From contig NZ_JADMLB010000051.1 of the NCBI RefSeq assembly GCF_015482765.1, forward strand, positions 17,183 to 81,182: a DNA stretch of 64,000 nucleotides, in the 5' to 3' direction. The notes beneath the pieces are model-generated. The model saw only the letters and a program-made list of their open reading frames with translations, did not search any database and was not told the origin of the DNA. This document shows positions 25,141 through 34,508 of this stretch, in pieces (the stretch's first letter is position 1; the number at the start of each line of letters is the position of its first letter). Source of the DNA: Halodesulfovibrio sp. GTDB lineage: Bacteria; Desulfobacterota; Desulfovibrionia; Desulfovibrionales; Desulfovibrionaceae. A program made the position numbers and the translations under genes.

Positions 25141-28100
25141 CTATGTCCGGATAACATCATCCATAATCGCTATCAGCCCTTCGACATCGGGGGTAACAAG
25201 TTCTCCGTCAGGGGTTTTCGGCATCGAAGCGAGCGTATTGCGAACGGTTCGATCAAACCCATTCAGATCCTGAGACGTAAGCGCCTTTTTAAAATCGCTT
25301 TCAATGCGCTGTGCATCAGTTGCAGACACACCCTGCCTTACGAGGGAGTAGGCAAGCAACGATGACGCAAGCGTGTACGCGGGAGCCGGATATTTCTCAG
25401 GATTATTCAAAATCCCCAACGCATTCTGCGCGCGTTCATAATCCACGCCGCCGGATGTTTTCGGGAAATAATCCTCCAGCACATATTGTTGCTTTGTTGT
25501 CAGATTTTCCGGCACTAACTCTTCGGCAGAGAATGATGACACTATCCCAGCCAGCGTATCCTTGGAACTCAGCCCTGCACGCATAGGCAGCGCATCAGTG
25601 TTCTGCTCTACCATCGGTGCAGCGTTAATTTGCATCAGTTCTTGCTGAGTAAATATCTCAGCAATATTCATTGTACTGTTGGATTGCTCTGTAATCGCTT
25701 GACGAATCCGGTCTGCCTGAGAGGATCGGGATATCGCTCTATCGAGAATTTTAAACGGCACAGCATGCCCATTAACAACGGCTCTCCCATTGACAAACTC
25801 AATATTCTGGCGATCTTTTCCTGCTTCGCGCTCCTGAGCAATCAATTGAGACTTAATCTCCTGAGACTGCGCATACAGAGTTGAAAGGCCGTGCTTCAAG
25901 TTGGCAATATCTTTTGCACTCTCTGGTAATGCCGCCACTGCTGCATCAATATTTCGAGCAAACTCATCTCCATTTCTACTCTGGAATGCCTGCGTTGCTG
26001 CGCGAGTAAAACGATCGACCTCTTTGGCTCCGGTATGCTCGCGTAAAGCTTCTCCATAGCCTGCCACCAAGGTTTTATAATCACCCTGAACTGTTTGATA
26101 CCTCTGGTTCTGAGCAAGCCCCTGTTCGATTTTCTTTTCATCCGGCGGTGTGTAACTGGAAAGAGAATCCGCCACAGACTTGCCTACAAGACGAAATGCC
26201 TCTTCTGATTTAGGAGTCTGCGCCAGCTTCACGTCACCAGACTCAAACAACGGCCCCGTGCAACTCGGCTTAATTTTTACCCCTTTCTCATGATGGAATT
26301 CCACTTTGCCCAGCGGAGATTTCATTGAGAACGTGTCCTTTCTTGAATAGTCGTAGACAACAGCATTCACACCAAGAGTACTTTCAAAGGACTGACTCCT
26401 GTTCTGCGAAACTGAAAGAACTTCTCTATTCTTCTCATCATGGAACAACGCCCCGAAGAACTTGCTCATGTCCGGATGAATCTTAGGATCATATTTTTCC
26501 AACTTTTTCTTGCCGACTTCAGATAAACCGTACTCGACAGAAATCGGATCACGATGCTTCAGAAACTTACCCAACAGCTCGGTTGTTTCCTTTTTTACCT
26601 GCTTATCGCCACCGCTTATCTCTTTCGCCAACTCACCCATACGATACTTTTTCACAGGCCCTACAGTATCCAAACCAACTGTAAACGTCGCAGAAGTCGG
26701 CTTCTGCTTTGCTTCATCAAATGTATAGGAAACATCCTCAGAACGATTCGTTTTGATCGTAATTGCTACGCCAACATTTGGCTTGAAGCCCAACGAACCT
26801 ACACCGATTGAGTCCGTAGGATTTGTCATACTTGATGTTCCAATCCCCGGAAGCCGCACCCCTCCACTGAACTTTGTTTGTGAAAAGTAATGATCCTTCT
26901 TCACGGTTTCGGTGTTGCTATGCTCACCCTTTGCGTCCACTTTAGAATGCGTAGTATTGTCATGTGACATCACCTGAACGGCAGCAGCGCCTTGAAGACC
27001 GAGCTTGAATCCGACGGACTTCTCACCCTCTGCACCATATTTAATCTCACCTAACCCAGCATTACCAACCACTGTTAGTGCTGCTGTTGTAGAGCTGTTT
27101 GTATGACTGCTGTTATCAGAAGTTTTTTCGGTGCTCAGCTTTTCTAAAGCCTTAGGAGTTAATTCCCCAGCAAGAAATTGATCCAGTACTTTCCATGACG
27201 GCGTCGCTCCATCGTGAGGGAAGAAAAAGTCACTGGTATACTTCTGGTTATAAACAGTCTTATCATAACCAAATTCAACACCAGCCGCTCCGCTGACTCC
27301 TACATCAGTACCGGGAATCTTAATACCAGCACTGGCACCACCCCAAACAGCACCATGGCCGGCAACTTCTTTCTCTGACGCAAAAGAAAAACGAAGTCCG
27401 GTCTTTTCTTTTGTGACGGTAATTGCGTTGCCATGAGCAAATTTCCCTGTCACCTCAGGACAAACGCCGACTCCTACTACAGGAAACGTTTTCCCTATTG
27501 CTTCAATCGGGTGCAACACACCACCAGTATGCGTTCTGGTAGAGTCAAATGTAATTGATGACCCAGGTTCAAGATTATAGACAATATCTTTGGTCGCTTC
27601 ACGGAAAGATCGCTGATTCGTATTTAACCCGTGAGCAAAGCGACCTCTTGTCTTAATCTCATCACTGGAAGAAAACACCTTGCTCCAGTATGCTGCGGAA
27701 TGAGCAATCTTCTCTCGCCCTTTCACTCCCTGAACAACAGAATCTGTGCCCACAACAAGTGCTGAGTTATTATGCTTGAACATAATCTCCCGTGTGGCGG
27801 AATCAGTAAGCTCAGCCCTTGTTTGTTCAAGTGACGCCTTGTCGCTGTCAGAAAGCTCCGGATGCGCTGCAATGTGGGAACTTATTTTAGTCTGCTGCTC
27901 AGCACCTTTCTGCGCAATGTCACAAATAGCCTTCTGGTTTGCATATAAGCGGGCAACCAATGCTGAGGCATTATCCTTTTTAGAAATATGTATCCCTGAA
28001 TCATGCAGCGCTTTAAGCGTGTTCACGACCTTATCTGATGAATTATCAGAAGCTACGACGTTCTGTTCCAATTCAAACGAGGCGTAACGCAATTTAAGCT

Positions 28101-29763
28101 GATTCTTCCATAACGTCGCAAAGTCATCTTTAGACGTCGCATCCCGTTTAGCAGAACCTTCCTGAGGCTTTATGGTTCCATCATCATTCAACAGGTTGTA
28201 CTCTTTAAGCAGTAAACGGCATGTTGCTTCAGAATCCTTATTCAACGTGTTGATTGAATCCACAGCGTGATCCGCCCCCTGCAGAATGTGCCGCTGCGTT
28301 AAGAAACCATTATTCTCCGCCTTAAGTTGGCTTTTCAATTCTTTCTGGTTGGTCTTCAACACATCACGAACATCAAGTTCTGCATTCTTCTTAACGGTTC
28401 TTGCATCAAGCTTTTTCGTTCCGTGCTGCTCTGCAATGTAGCCTTCCTGCTTTGGCGGCTTCATATATTTCCCGAAAAAGAAGCGGAGAGCAGCCTTCCC
28501 GACATTTGTCTCCTGCTTACGCTCCCGACCAGAGGCGTGTGCTTTGAAGAAATGGTTGTTTTCAAAAGTAAGCTTTTTGGTCTTATGTAATGAGGCAAGT
28601 CGCTTGTCAGAACTCTTTTGCAAAAGCTTTTCAGAAAGCTTATCCGAAGGAATTTCTTCCATCTTTGACTTTGCTTTCGGGTGGGTGAACCATCGGTCGC
28701 CAACACCCTTGAATGCAGCCTTACCACCAGTTGTTTTATGCAGCTCTGTGTACTCCACACCTTTATGCTCAAGCTGCTTCCACTCACTCTCTTTCGGGTT
28801 CTTAAAGAATACGTTTCCCTCTTTACACATCACCCAAATGCGCCCCCGTTTATCAACAACTATCTGCTGCGGGTCGTTATGCGGAAAATCAATATGCGTG
28901 GTTTCCCCATCAGTAATAACGTCAACAGAACCTTCTTTAAGCACTGCAAACTGTTTGCTGCCCACCATAGCAACATCTTTTGTTCCCTTGGAGTGCATAC
29001 CGTCACGAAACGCGCTGTTTTGAATAGAAACATCAACCGGTTTCCACTGATGACGTGAAGGGGTGTATTCTTTCCACACACCGTCTTTATTCAAAAACGC
29101 CATCTTTCCGTCTGCGGTGCAGCGAGGCTCAGGATCAAACTTGTTCCCGCCGGACGGCACGGCAGTCCAACCGTTTTTTGTATTGTCATGGTGGAAAATA
29201 CGCCCGGACTTATCTGTAATCCAAAGATTGTTTTCTCTATCAATAGACATATGCTGCACAGACTCTGCGTTCTCCGGCAGCCTGAACGATCCGACAATTT
29301 GAGTGGAATCATCCGCATTGTACATATTGATGGTATTGCCGCCGGAATGCGTAAGAAGCTTTCCATCAGGCTGAATCGCAAACCCTTTAGTATCCGCCTC
29401 TACAGTCGCGACAGGACTCAAGGTATAGTTACGCCCGTCACTGCTCTCCGCTTTAATAACTTCGCACTCAGAAGGAGTTGTTTGAACGAGTAAATATGGA
29501 GTGCCATCTCTGGATTCAAAGCTTGATTTGATAGTATCGTTCGGGGAAAGCGCCACGCCATCTGCCTGAACCAGATTGACGTTGCGATCAAACACACTTT
29601 TCATCATTGGCTGCGGTGCTCTACCAGCCTCTACCGTACGTTGCGAATTGGCAGTTGCTGATGCAGCAGATGTTCCTACTTCCTTAACAGGAACAGCAGG
29701 GTTGAATGTTGCGCCCTGATATTGATGCGCAGCAGAGGAAGAAGCAGAACCGACCTGTGTCAT
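25141..29763 (-). CDS. Very large candidate type III effector, AvrE/DspE-like
   Basis: A protein of about 1540 aa, started at MTQVGSASSSAAHQ (29763) because CGGAG precedes it; an in-frame ATG 19 codons upstream has none. The N-terminus is Ser/Ala-rich and without a Sec signal, as for secreted effectors. Residues about 60-390 hold strand repeats with W motifs (GRIFHHDNTKNGWTAVP, GVWKEYTPSRHQWKPV, GNVFFKNPKESEWKQLE), fitting the AvrE-type beta-propeller; WKQLE is also a WxxxE match. Large helical and Gly-rich beta regions follow (about 670-1100, e.g. AGVEFGYDKTVYNQKYTSDF), as in AvrE/DspE proteins that form channels in host membranes. The chaperone gene is directly upstream. Family assignment is by architecture and needs a profile search. 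Confidence 0.6.
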   Translation of the reverse strand: MTQVGSASSSAAHQYQGATFNPAVPVKEVGTSAASATANSQRTVEAGRAPQPMMKSVFDRNVNLVQADGVALSPNDTIKSSFESRDGTPYLLVQTTPSECEVIKAESSDGRNYTLSPVATVEADTKGFAIQPDGKLLTHSGGNTINMYNADDSTQIVGSFRLPENAESVQHMSIDRENNLWITDKSGRIFHHDNTKNGWTAVPSGGNKFDPEPRCTADGKMAFLNKDGVWKEYTPSRHQWKPVDVSIQNSAFRDGMHSKGTKDVAMVGSKQFAVLKEGSVDVITDGETTHIDFPHNDPQQIVVDKRGRIWVMCKEGNVFFKNPKESEWKQLEHKGVEYTELHKTTGGKAAFKGVGDRWFTHPKAKSKMEEIPSDKLSEKLLQKSSDKRLASLHKTKKLTFENNHFFKAHASGRERKQETNVGKAALRFFFGKYMKPPKQEGYIAEQHGTKKLDARTVKKNAELDVRDVLKTNQKELKSQLKAENNGFLTQRHILQGADHAVDSINTLNKDSEATCRLLLKEYNLLNDDGTIKPQEGSAKRDATSKDDFATLWKNQLKLRYASFELEQNVVASDNSSDKVVNTLKALHDSGIHISKKDNASALVARLYANQKAICDIAQKGAEQQTKISSHIAAHPELSDSDKASLEQTRAELTDSATREIMFKHNNSALVVGTDSVVQGVKGREKIAHSAAYWSKVFSSSDEIKTRGRFAHGLNTNQRSFREATKDIVYNLEPGSSITFDSTRTHTGGVLHPIEAIGKTFPVVGVGVCPEVTGKFAHGNAITVTKEKTGLRFSFASEKEVAGHGAVWGGASAGIKIPGTDVGVSGAAGVEFGYDKTVYNQKYTSDFFFPHDGATPSWKVLDQFLAGELTPKALEKLSTEKTSDNSSHTNSSTTAALTVVGNAGLGEIKYGAEGEKSVGFKLGLQGAAAVQVMSHDNTTHSKVDAKGEHSNTETVKKDHYFSQTKFSGGVRLPGIGTSSMTNPTDSIGVGSLGFKPNVGVAITIKTNRSEDVSYTFDEAKQKPTSATFTVGLDTVGPVKKYRMGELAKEISGGDKQVKKETTELLGKFLKHRDPISVEYGLSEVGKKKLEKYDPKIHPDMSKFFGALFHDEKNREVLSVSQNRSQSFESTLGVNAVVYDYSRKDTFSMKSPLGKVEFHHEKGVKIKPSCTGPLFESGDVKLAQTPKSEEAFRLVGKSVADSLSSYTPPDEKKIEQGLAQNQRYQTVQGDYKTLVAGYGEALREHTGAKEVDRFTRAATQAFQSRNGDEFARNIDAAVAALPESAKDIANLKHGLSTLYAQSQEIKSQLIAQEREAGKDRQNIEFVNGRAVVNGHAVPFKILDRAISRSSQADRIRQAITEQSNSTMNIAEIFTQQELMQINAAPMVEQNTDALPMRAGLSSKDTLAGIVSSFSAEELVPENLTTKQQYVLEDYFPKTSGGVDYERAQNALGILNNPEKYPAPAYTLASSLLAYSLVRQGVSATDAQRIESDFKKALTSQDLNGFDRTVRNTLASMPKTPDGELVTPDVEGLIAIMDDVIRT

Positions 29764-29877
29764 AGTATAAATCTCCGTATGTGATGATGTTGAGCAAATG
29801 TCCCTGTTACGCCGGATCACACGGTAAACTTACGCCAACCAGTGCGCCGTATTCCGGCAACAACATTCCACTGCCGA

Positions 29878-30363
29878 TTACACGCGCATTCCCGCCATCG
29901 GCATGGATGCAGGTGCAGGAATCTCTTCTACCTTCTGTTCCGGCTCGTTGTGTTCCGGCTCCACAGCACCAAGCTTTTCCAAATGTACTGCCCACGCTTC
30001 TGCTACGTTTGCAAAATCTTCCATCACCGTAAAAAACTGATTCTCTGTTAACGCACTTAACGGAGTCTGATACTGAAGCAGCACAACACCCGTATTCTCA
30101 TCTACTCCCAAAGTTGCCCCGTGTGTTTGCTCAAAAAACACGTTGGCACCCAGCAATGCTGCATACACCTCTTCTTTGCCAGCCTCGGGCATATCGCCCA
30201 GCACACTGTACATAAAGAACTGACCAGCCTCTTCGCTGGTTTCCATGTTCACAACAAGATCATCAATAACAAGAGAACACGCACCGCTCTCATTCAATTC
30301 CAATCCTTCTAAACCGACACTCTCTCCAAAATGCTCCAGCATTTCTGCAAACTGACTCTGCAT
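29878..30363 (-). CDS. CesT-type type III secretion chaperone for the large effector
   Basis: A 161-aa acidic protein with the CesT/SycE chaperone fold: N-terminal helix (FAEMLEHFGESVGLEGLEL), strands ACSLVIDDLVVNMET and QFFMYSVLGDMP, helix KEEVYAALLGANVFFEQTHG, strands ATLGVDENTGVVLLQYQTPL, and helix ENQFFTVMEDFANVAEAWAVHLEKLG. Such dimers bind the N-terminal segment of effectors before export. It lies 114 bp upstream of, and co-directional with, the giant effector gene, mirroring DspF-DspE. The C-terminal 30 residues (Pro/Glu/Met-rich) are an unusual extension. TCTCCT on the plus strand gives an AGGAGA ribosome-binding site. Confidence 0.85.
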   Translation of the reverse strand: MQSQFAEMLEHFGESVGLEGLELNESGACSLVIDDLVVNMETSEEAGQFFMYSVLGDMPEAGKEEVYAALLGANVFFEQTHGATLGVDENTGVVLLQYQTPLSALTENQFFTVMEDFANVAEAWAVHLEKLGAVEPEHNEPEQKVEEIPAPASMPMAGMRV

Positions 30364-30811
30364 ATATTTCTCCTGTGTGCATCCCGTATGCAGGACACGT
30401 TAGAATTACATTTGTGGTGGACAACAGCTGCCCCCGTTGTTCATGCAGAGTGCCTTTTCATCTTTCATGCCAAATGTAACATGCTGATATTAATCAATTT
30501 AACCAAAGAAACGATTATGTAATCCTGCCAATTCAGTGCACAAGTATTCCTTACATGCCAACTTTGGTGGAAGAACCTCCCCCGCCAGTTACATCGCCAA
30601 CAATTGTGGCATGTTGCCCACAACGTGCTCAAACGTAAACGCTCTCATTTCCCACTTAATATATTGTTTTCATTGCAAAAACACCCTTGGCACAACTTGT
30701 GCTTCTTCTGTGTTGGCAAAAGGTTCTTTTGCAGCAGGCAGGTACCGCAACCACAATGTGTGCTGCAAAACAAAAGACTCACCAACACATTCAATCCAAA
30801 GGGAATTTCGT
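30364..30811. other. Divergent control region between effector and secretion operons (about 450 bp)
   Basis: It separates the leftward chaperone/effector pair from the rightward apparatus operon. It contains a sigma-54-type promoter reading right (30688-30703). No equally good sigma-54 site was found reading left. No supported gene is present; an open frame running in from 30536 lacks a ribosome-binding site. Confidence 0.6.
30688..30703 (+). promoter_or_regulatory. Sigma-54 (-24/-12) promoter of the T3SS operon
   Basis: TGGCACAACTTGTGCT has GG and GC separated by exactly 10 bp and matches the consensus TGGCAC-N5-TTGCT at all but one conserved position. It lies about 110 bp ahead of the first operon gene. 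A sigma-54 enhancer-binding protein gene closes the locus at 53196. Confidence 0.7.
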
Positions 30812-31102
30812 ATGAGCCCAGATGTCGCAAAAGAAAGCCTTGAACTTGTAGAGAAAAATCAAGAACTGCTGGAAAAGCTGGATGAAACAATGCGCGAACA
30901 GCGCATGCAGATTGCCAACATTGAAGCGGAGATGGAAAGGCTCGGGCTCAGTTTCTCCAAAGATCTCCCGATGGATCAGCTGACCGATGATCAAAAAGCG
31001 CAGCTGACAACACTTCAGGCAGACATCGAACGGATTGAAGCCGAAATGGCTGAGACAAAAATTAAAGTTACCAGACCAAGAACACACCGGATGATGGTCT
31101 AG
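30812..31102 (+). CDS. Small coiled-coil protein, first gene of the T3SS operon
   Basis: A 96-aa charged protein starting at 30812 behind AAAGGGA. Almost all of it is predicted coiled coil (SLELVEKNQELLEKLDETMR; LTTLQADIERIEAEMAETKI), ending in a basic tail (RPRTHRMMV). It has no signal or membrane segment. Its position before the SycD-like chaperone and translocators suggests a translocator chaperone or a secreted regulator, but I do not recognise the family. Confidence 0.65.
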   Translation: MSPDVAKESLELVEKNQELLEKLDETMREQRMQIANIEAEMERLGLSFSKDLPMDQLTDDQKAQLTTLQADIERIEAEMAETKIKVTRPRTHRMMV

Positions 31103-31158
31103 CACCAAAAACAGTTGCACAAGGCACACAGCGCCTACACGACAAAGGGAGACCACTC

Positions 31159-31638
31159 ATGACCGTAGAACAAGACGCAACACTGTTTGACAAAAACATT
31201 GCCGAGCTGGCCAGCAGAGCTGCCCGCGGTGAGGTTATTGTCAAAGAAGAACTCGGAATCACTGAACAGGAAATGGAAGCCATGTATGCCGTGGCGTACA
31301 ACCTGTTCCAAAATAAAAAATACGATGACGCGATTAAAAGCTTCAGTCTGCTCGCCATGTTTAATCCTATGGAATACAAGTACATATTCGGCATAGGCTC
31401 CTGTTTTCATATGAAGGGAGAATATGCAGTCGCCAGTATGTACTACGTCATGGCAAGCGCACTAGATGAAGAACAGGCTGCCCCTTTTCTACACACTGCT
31501 GAATGCATGCTGGCTATCAAAGACGAAGAAGGCGCACGTGACAGCCTGAACATTGCAATCAGCAAGGCCAAAGGGAACAAGCAGTTTGCACCAATTCAGC
31601 AACGCGCAGAAGTGATGCTGACTAACATGAGCGCCTGA
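31159..31638 (+). CDS. SycD/LcrH-family translocator chaperone
   Basis: A 159-aa all-helical protein with three TPR-like hairpins: MEAMYAVAYNLFQNKKYDDAIKSFSLLAMFNP, YKYIFGIGSCFHMKGEYAVASMYYVMASAL, and AAPFLHTAECMLAIKDEEGARDSLNIAI. This is the class II chaperone fold of LcrH/SycD, SicA and IpgC. It keeps the hydrophobic translocators soluble and prevents their premature association. It is directly followed by the two translocator genes, as in lcrH-yopB-yopD. GGGAG precedes the start. Confidence 0.92.
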   Translation: MTVEQDATLFDKNIAELASRAARGEVIVKEELGITEQEMEAMYAVAYNLFQNKKYDDAIKSFSLLAMFNPMEYKYIFGIGSCFHMKGEYAVASMYYVMASALDEEQAAPFLHTAECMLAIKDEEGARDSLNIAISKAKGNKQFAPIQQRAEVMLTNMSA

Positions 31639-31655
31639 CAAAGAGAGAACTGAGT

Positions 31656-32669
31656 ATGTCAATTACCACGACAACAGGAGTCAGCGGAAATCCCGCCGCG
31701 ACTTCCTCAGGGGTAGTTTCCGGCTCACAGACCGATCGACAGCCGGCGACACCGCCCTCAACAAATGGGGATCTGCAAGGAGCTTCCGGAGCGGCATATG
31801 CTGCCAACTCCCACATGTTCATGGAAGCACCGAAGCTGGATAACGCGAGCATGATGCTGATGCTCACTAAACTGCAATCAAAACTTGCAGACCAGCAGAC
31901 CACCCTTGCAGGTGAAGACATTAAGTCTAAACGGAAAGATATGAAGGATATGCACGAAAAACGCATATCCAAAATGCAGGAGTACTGGGACAAAATGGCA
32001 AGTTCCACCAAGGGCGGCTTCTTCGGAAGACTGTTCAAGGGACTGAAAGCATTGTTCTCCGGTGACATCAAAGGCTTTTGCGACAACATGGAAAAAGCCT
32101 TCACCGAAGACATTGTTACCGCCATTATCAGCGTTGTTGTCATGACCGTATGCTGCGCCACCATGGGGCCTATGGGAGCACTTGTCGCTATGGCGGTGCT
32201 TACCCCTTCCATGATGGGCGACCCTATGCTGATGGGGGAATTTGCAGACATGATGGGACTTGAAGGCGATGCCAAAGAAGACTTCATGAAAGCTATGAAG
32301 TGGACAGGCTTCGCCCTTGAAATCATCGTTGATATCGCCATTGCTGTGGCTGTCAGCGTTGCTACAGGCGGTGCTGCCACCGGCCCTGTTATCGCTCTTC
32401 TGGTTGCCAAAGCTTCCGTCATTGCAGCCCGCGAAACAGAGCGCGGAGTGCGCGACTATCAAGCAACCAAGGCACAGGCTGAAGGGCTTGAGGCATACGC
32501 AGATGCAGACCGGCTTCAGGCAGATGCCAACGTCGTTCAAACAAACATCAATAAAGACATGGATCGGATGAAAGACTTTCTCGATAACTTCGCCAAAGTC
32601 ATTCAGGACAGCGCGCGCATGTTGCAGAAAAACTATCAGGCAACACAGGCCGCTGCCACCAGCGTTTAA
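31656..32669 (+). CDS. sctE: Major T3SS translocator (YopB/SipB-like)
   Basis: A 337-aa protein with two membrane segments: IVTAIISVVVMTVCCATMGPMGALVAMAV (about 150-180) and FALEIIVDIAIAVAVSVATGGA (about 228-255), separated by an acidic loop. This is the hairpin of YopB, SipB, EspD and SseC, which inserts in the host membrane as the larger translocon pore subunit. Coiled-coil regions flank it (about 70-105 and 275-320), and the N-terminus is Ser/Thr-rich and without a Sec signal. It follows its chaperone by 17 bp. Confidence 0.88.
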   Translation: MSITTTTGVSGNPAATSSGVVSGSQTDRQPATPPSTNGDLQGASGAAYAANSHMFMEAPKLDNASMMLMLTKLQSKLADQQTTLAGEDIKSKRKDMKDMHEKRISKMQEYWDKMASSTKGGFFGRLFKGLKALFSGDIKGFCDNMEKAFTEDIVTAIISVVVMTVCCATMGPMGALVAMAVLTPSMMGDPMLMGEFADMMGLEGDAKEDFMKAMKWTGFALEIIVDIAIAVAVSVATGGAATGPVIALLVAKASVIAARETERGVRDYQATKAQAEGLEAYADADRLQADANVVQTNINKDMDRMKDFLDNFAKVIQDSARMLQKNYQATQAAATSV

Positions 32670-32700
32670 CCCGATTCAGTAGATTTGTGAGGATACATTA

Positions 32701-33642
32701 ATGACCGCAACAGGTACTATTCCCTCTTTTGACGGATGGTCTGCAAACCGGATTCAAAACTGGATTGAGACCAACCCTGCCAATACGCAAGGAGTGGAAC
32801 AGGCACAGGTTGTTCTGGCATCCATGACAACCGGTGATGTGAAAGGTGCTGCAAGTGCGCAGGAAATGCGTGCAGGCTCTATCACACTTCCTGCTCCGAG
32901 TAATGACATCGACCTGAAAGGTGCCGGTGACATTATGGCCAAGTTTGAGGAACTGTTGATTCTCTTCCAGCTTATGGCGGCAGAGAACAAAAAATTCACC
33001 AGACAGGATGCAAATGCGTTGCTGGAAAAAGCAGCGGACAAGCTGCTTCAGGCTGCGGATAAAAAAGATGAAGGGGCTGAAAAAATGCTCTCTATGGCGA
33101 TTGTGGCACTCGTTGTCACAGTTGTCGGTGCTGCCGTCAGTATTGCTCTTGCTCCGCTTGCAGCAGTTACCGGCGGTGCAACACAGGGAGCACAGAAAGC
33201 CGCTACAGAAGCCGCAAAAAAGGCGACAACAGAAGTTATTAAAAACACACTGAACGCCATCAAGACTTCTATCATCAAAACAGTAAAACAAGGTGTTAAG
33301 CACACGCTTAAAGCCCTGCTCAAAACCATTGCACAGGCAGCATCTAAAAGTGCTTCCTACGCGGCAAAAGGCACAACCAAAGTTATGTCCAACCCGCAGG
33401 CATGCATGGGCGTGTTTCAGGGCGTGTCACAATCTATGAGTGCTCTTGGACAAAGCAAGTCCATGATCGCGCAGGCAGAAGGTGACCGCTATCAGGCTCA
33501 GGCAACAGAAACACAGGCGCATCAGAAAAAAGCTGAAGAACGCGTCGGTGATTTCCGTGAAGCCATGAAAAAAATGAACGACCTCATCCGTACACTGTAC
33601 GACGCAAAAATGAAGTCGGAAGAAGCAGCGGCCAAAGCATAA
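32701..33642 (+). CDS. sctB: Minor T3SS translocator (YopD/EspB-like)
   Basis: A 313-aa protein with one membrane segment (MLSMAIVALVVTVVGAAVSIALAPLAAV, about 130-157), an amphipathic Ala/Lys-rich stretch (about 165-240) and a C-terminal coiled coil (ATETQAHQKKAEERVGDFREAMKKMNDLIRTLYDA). The order chaperone-SctE-SctB and the single transmembrane helix fit the smaller translocon subunit. It is sequence-divergent, as these proteins usually are, so the name rests on topology and position. Confidence 0.75.
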   Translation: MTATGTIPSFDGWSANRIQNWIETNPANTQGVEQAQVVLASMTTGDVKGAASAQEMRAGSITLPAPSNDIDLKGAGDIMAKFEELLILFQLMAAENKKFTRQDANALLEKAADKLLQAADKKDEGAEKMLSMAIVALVVTVVGAAVSIALAPLAAVTGGATQGAQKAATEAAKKATTEVIKNTLNAIKTSIIKTVKQGVKHTLKALLKTIAQAASKSASYAAKGTTKVMSNPQACMGVFQGVSQSMSALGQSKSMIAQAEGDRYQAQATETQAHQKKAEERVGDFREAMKKMNDLIRTLYDAKMKSEEAAAKA

Positions 33643-33806
33643 CACGCTTCAAGCCGCTTCCCGTTCACACAGACATACAAACGTGCAGTCAGTCTGTGCG
33701 GTGCGGGCAGTATTCAACAGCGGACTGAAGGCAGCCCGCTGCATACCAAAACAATAAGCACTGCGGTTAATTATTCGCAGTACACAGCAAACTTATGGAG
33801 ATTATT
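33643..33806 (+). other. Intergenic gap ahead of the SctA gene
   Basis: This is the largest gap inside the first half of the operon (about 165 bp). It could hold an extra promoter or a processing site that raises expression of the abundant tip or filament protein. No clear sigma-54 or sigma-70 match was found. Confidence 0.3.
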
Positions 33807-34412
33807 ATGAGTACTACAGGTGTACACGCTTCTAACGTTCAGTCCCTCGATTCCGGTTACTTTCAGGTAGGCGATGCAAAACTTACTTTTGCCGACCTTG
33901 TTATGCTTGTGGGTCTTAACTCCCTTAAGTCTCAGGACAAGACATTTGAAACCATGTTCAAAGAGTCTCAGGAGCGTTCCGAATGCATGAACTTGTTGAA
34001 CGATTGCATCCAGATGCTCAACACCTACAAAGATAACTTTGATAAAGACGGCAAAGCCATCGACAAAGGCGGCTACACTGGCAGCTCTGATGAACTCGTC
34101 GGCTTAACCAATGCAGACAAAGAAAAATGGCTCTCCGTGTACAAGCCAAAACTTACTGACTCCGGTCTTGTAAAAGACAAAGAAGCAGATCAGGCTGCAT
34201 GCATGGGCATCGGCTCTGATGCGCTTTTCACTAAAAAAGAGCTTGATAACTTCCTTGAGAACGCCAAGCTTGCTCAGTCTAACATGAGCTCCACTAACGA
34301 GCAGCAGATGATGAAAACCAACCAGGCTGCAACAAAGCGTTCAACCATTTTGCAGCAGCTCCAGACCCTGCTCTCCGCGGCTAAAGACGCTTCCAGCGCT
34401 GCAGCACGCTAA
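33807..34412 (+). CDS. sctA: T3SS tip/filament protein, EspA/SseB-like
   Basis: A 201-aa protein started at MSTTGVHASN (33807), with TGGAG upstream. No Sec signal. It has a hydrophobic first helix (LTFADLVMLVGLNSLKSQDK), a helical middle, and a long C-terminal coiled coil (LDNFLENAKLAQSNMSSTNEQQMMKTNQAAT...TILQQLQTLLSAAKDA). This matches the two-helix bundle of EspA/SseB filament or tip proteins more than LcrV, which is larger. It sits after the translocators and is flanked by gaps, consistent with strong independent expression. Assignment is by architecture. Confidence 0.65.
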   Translation: MSTTGVHASNVQSLDSGYFQVGDAKLTFADLVMLVGLNSLKSQDKTFETMFKESQERSECMNLLNDCIQMLNTYKDNFDKDGKAIDKGGYTGSSDELVGLTNADKEKWLSVYKPKLTDSGLVKDKEADQAACMGIGSDALFTKKELDNFLENAKLAQSNMSSTNEQQMMKTNQAATKRSTILQQLQTLLSAAKDASSAAAR

Positions 34413-34508
34413 CTGATACGCTAAACCTGTTATCGGTCTGCTGCCTGCACCACACACTTCATGCGGTACAGTGTGCAGTCTTCAGCAGACCGATTATCAT
34501 AAACACCC

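Noticed and set aside
30536..30811. Upstream extension of the first T3SS gene
   Set aside because: It would cover the sigma-54 promoter and lacks a ribosome-binding site; AAAGGGA precedes 30812.
31622..32422. A 266-aa frame antisense to sctE
   Set aside because: Low-complexity composition arising from the hydrophobic translocator codons; no start signal.
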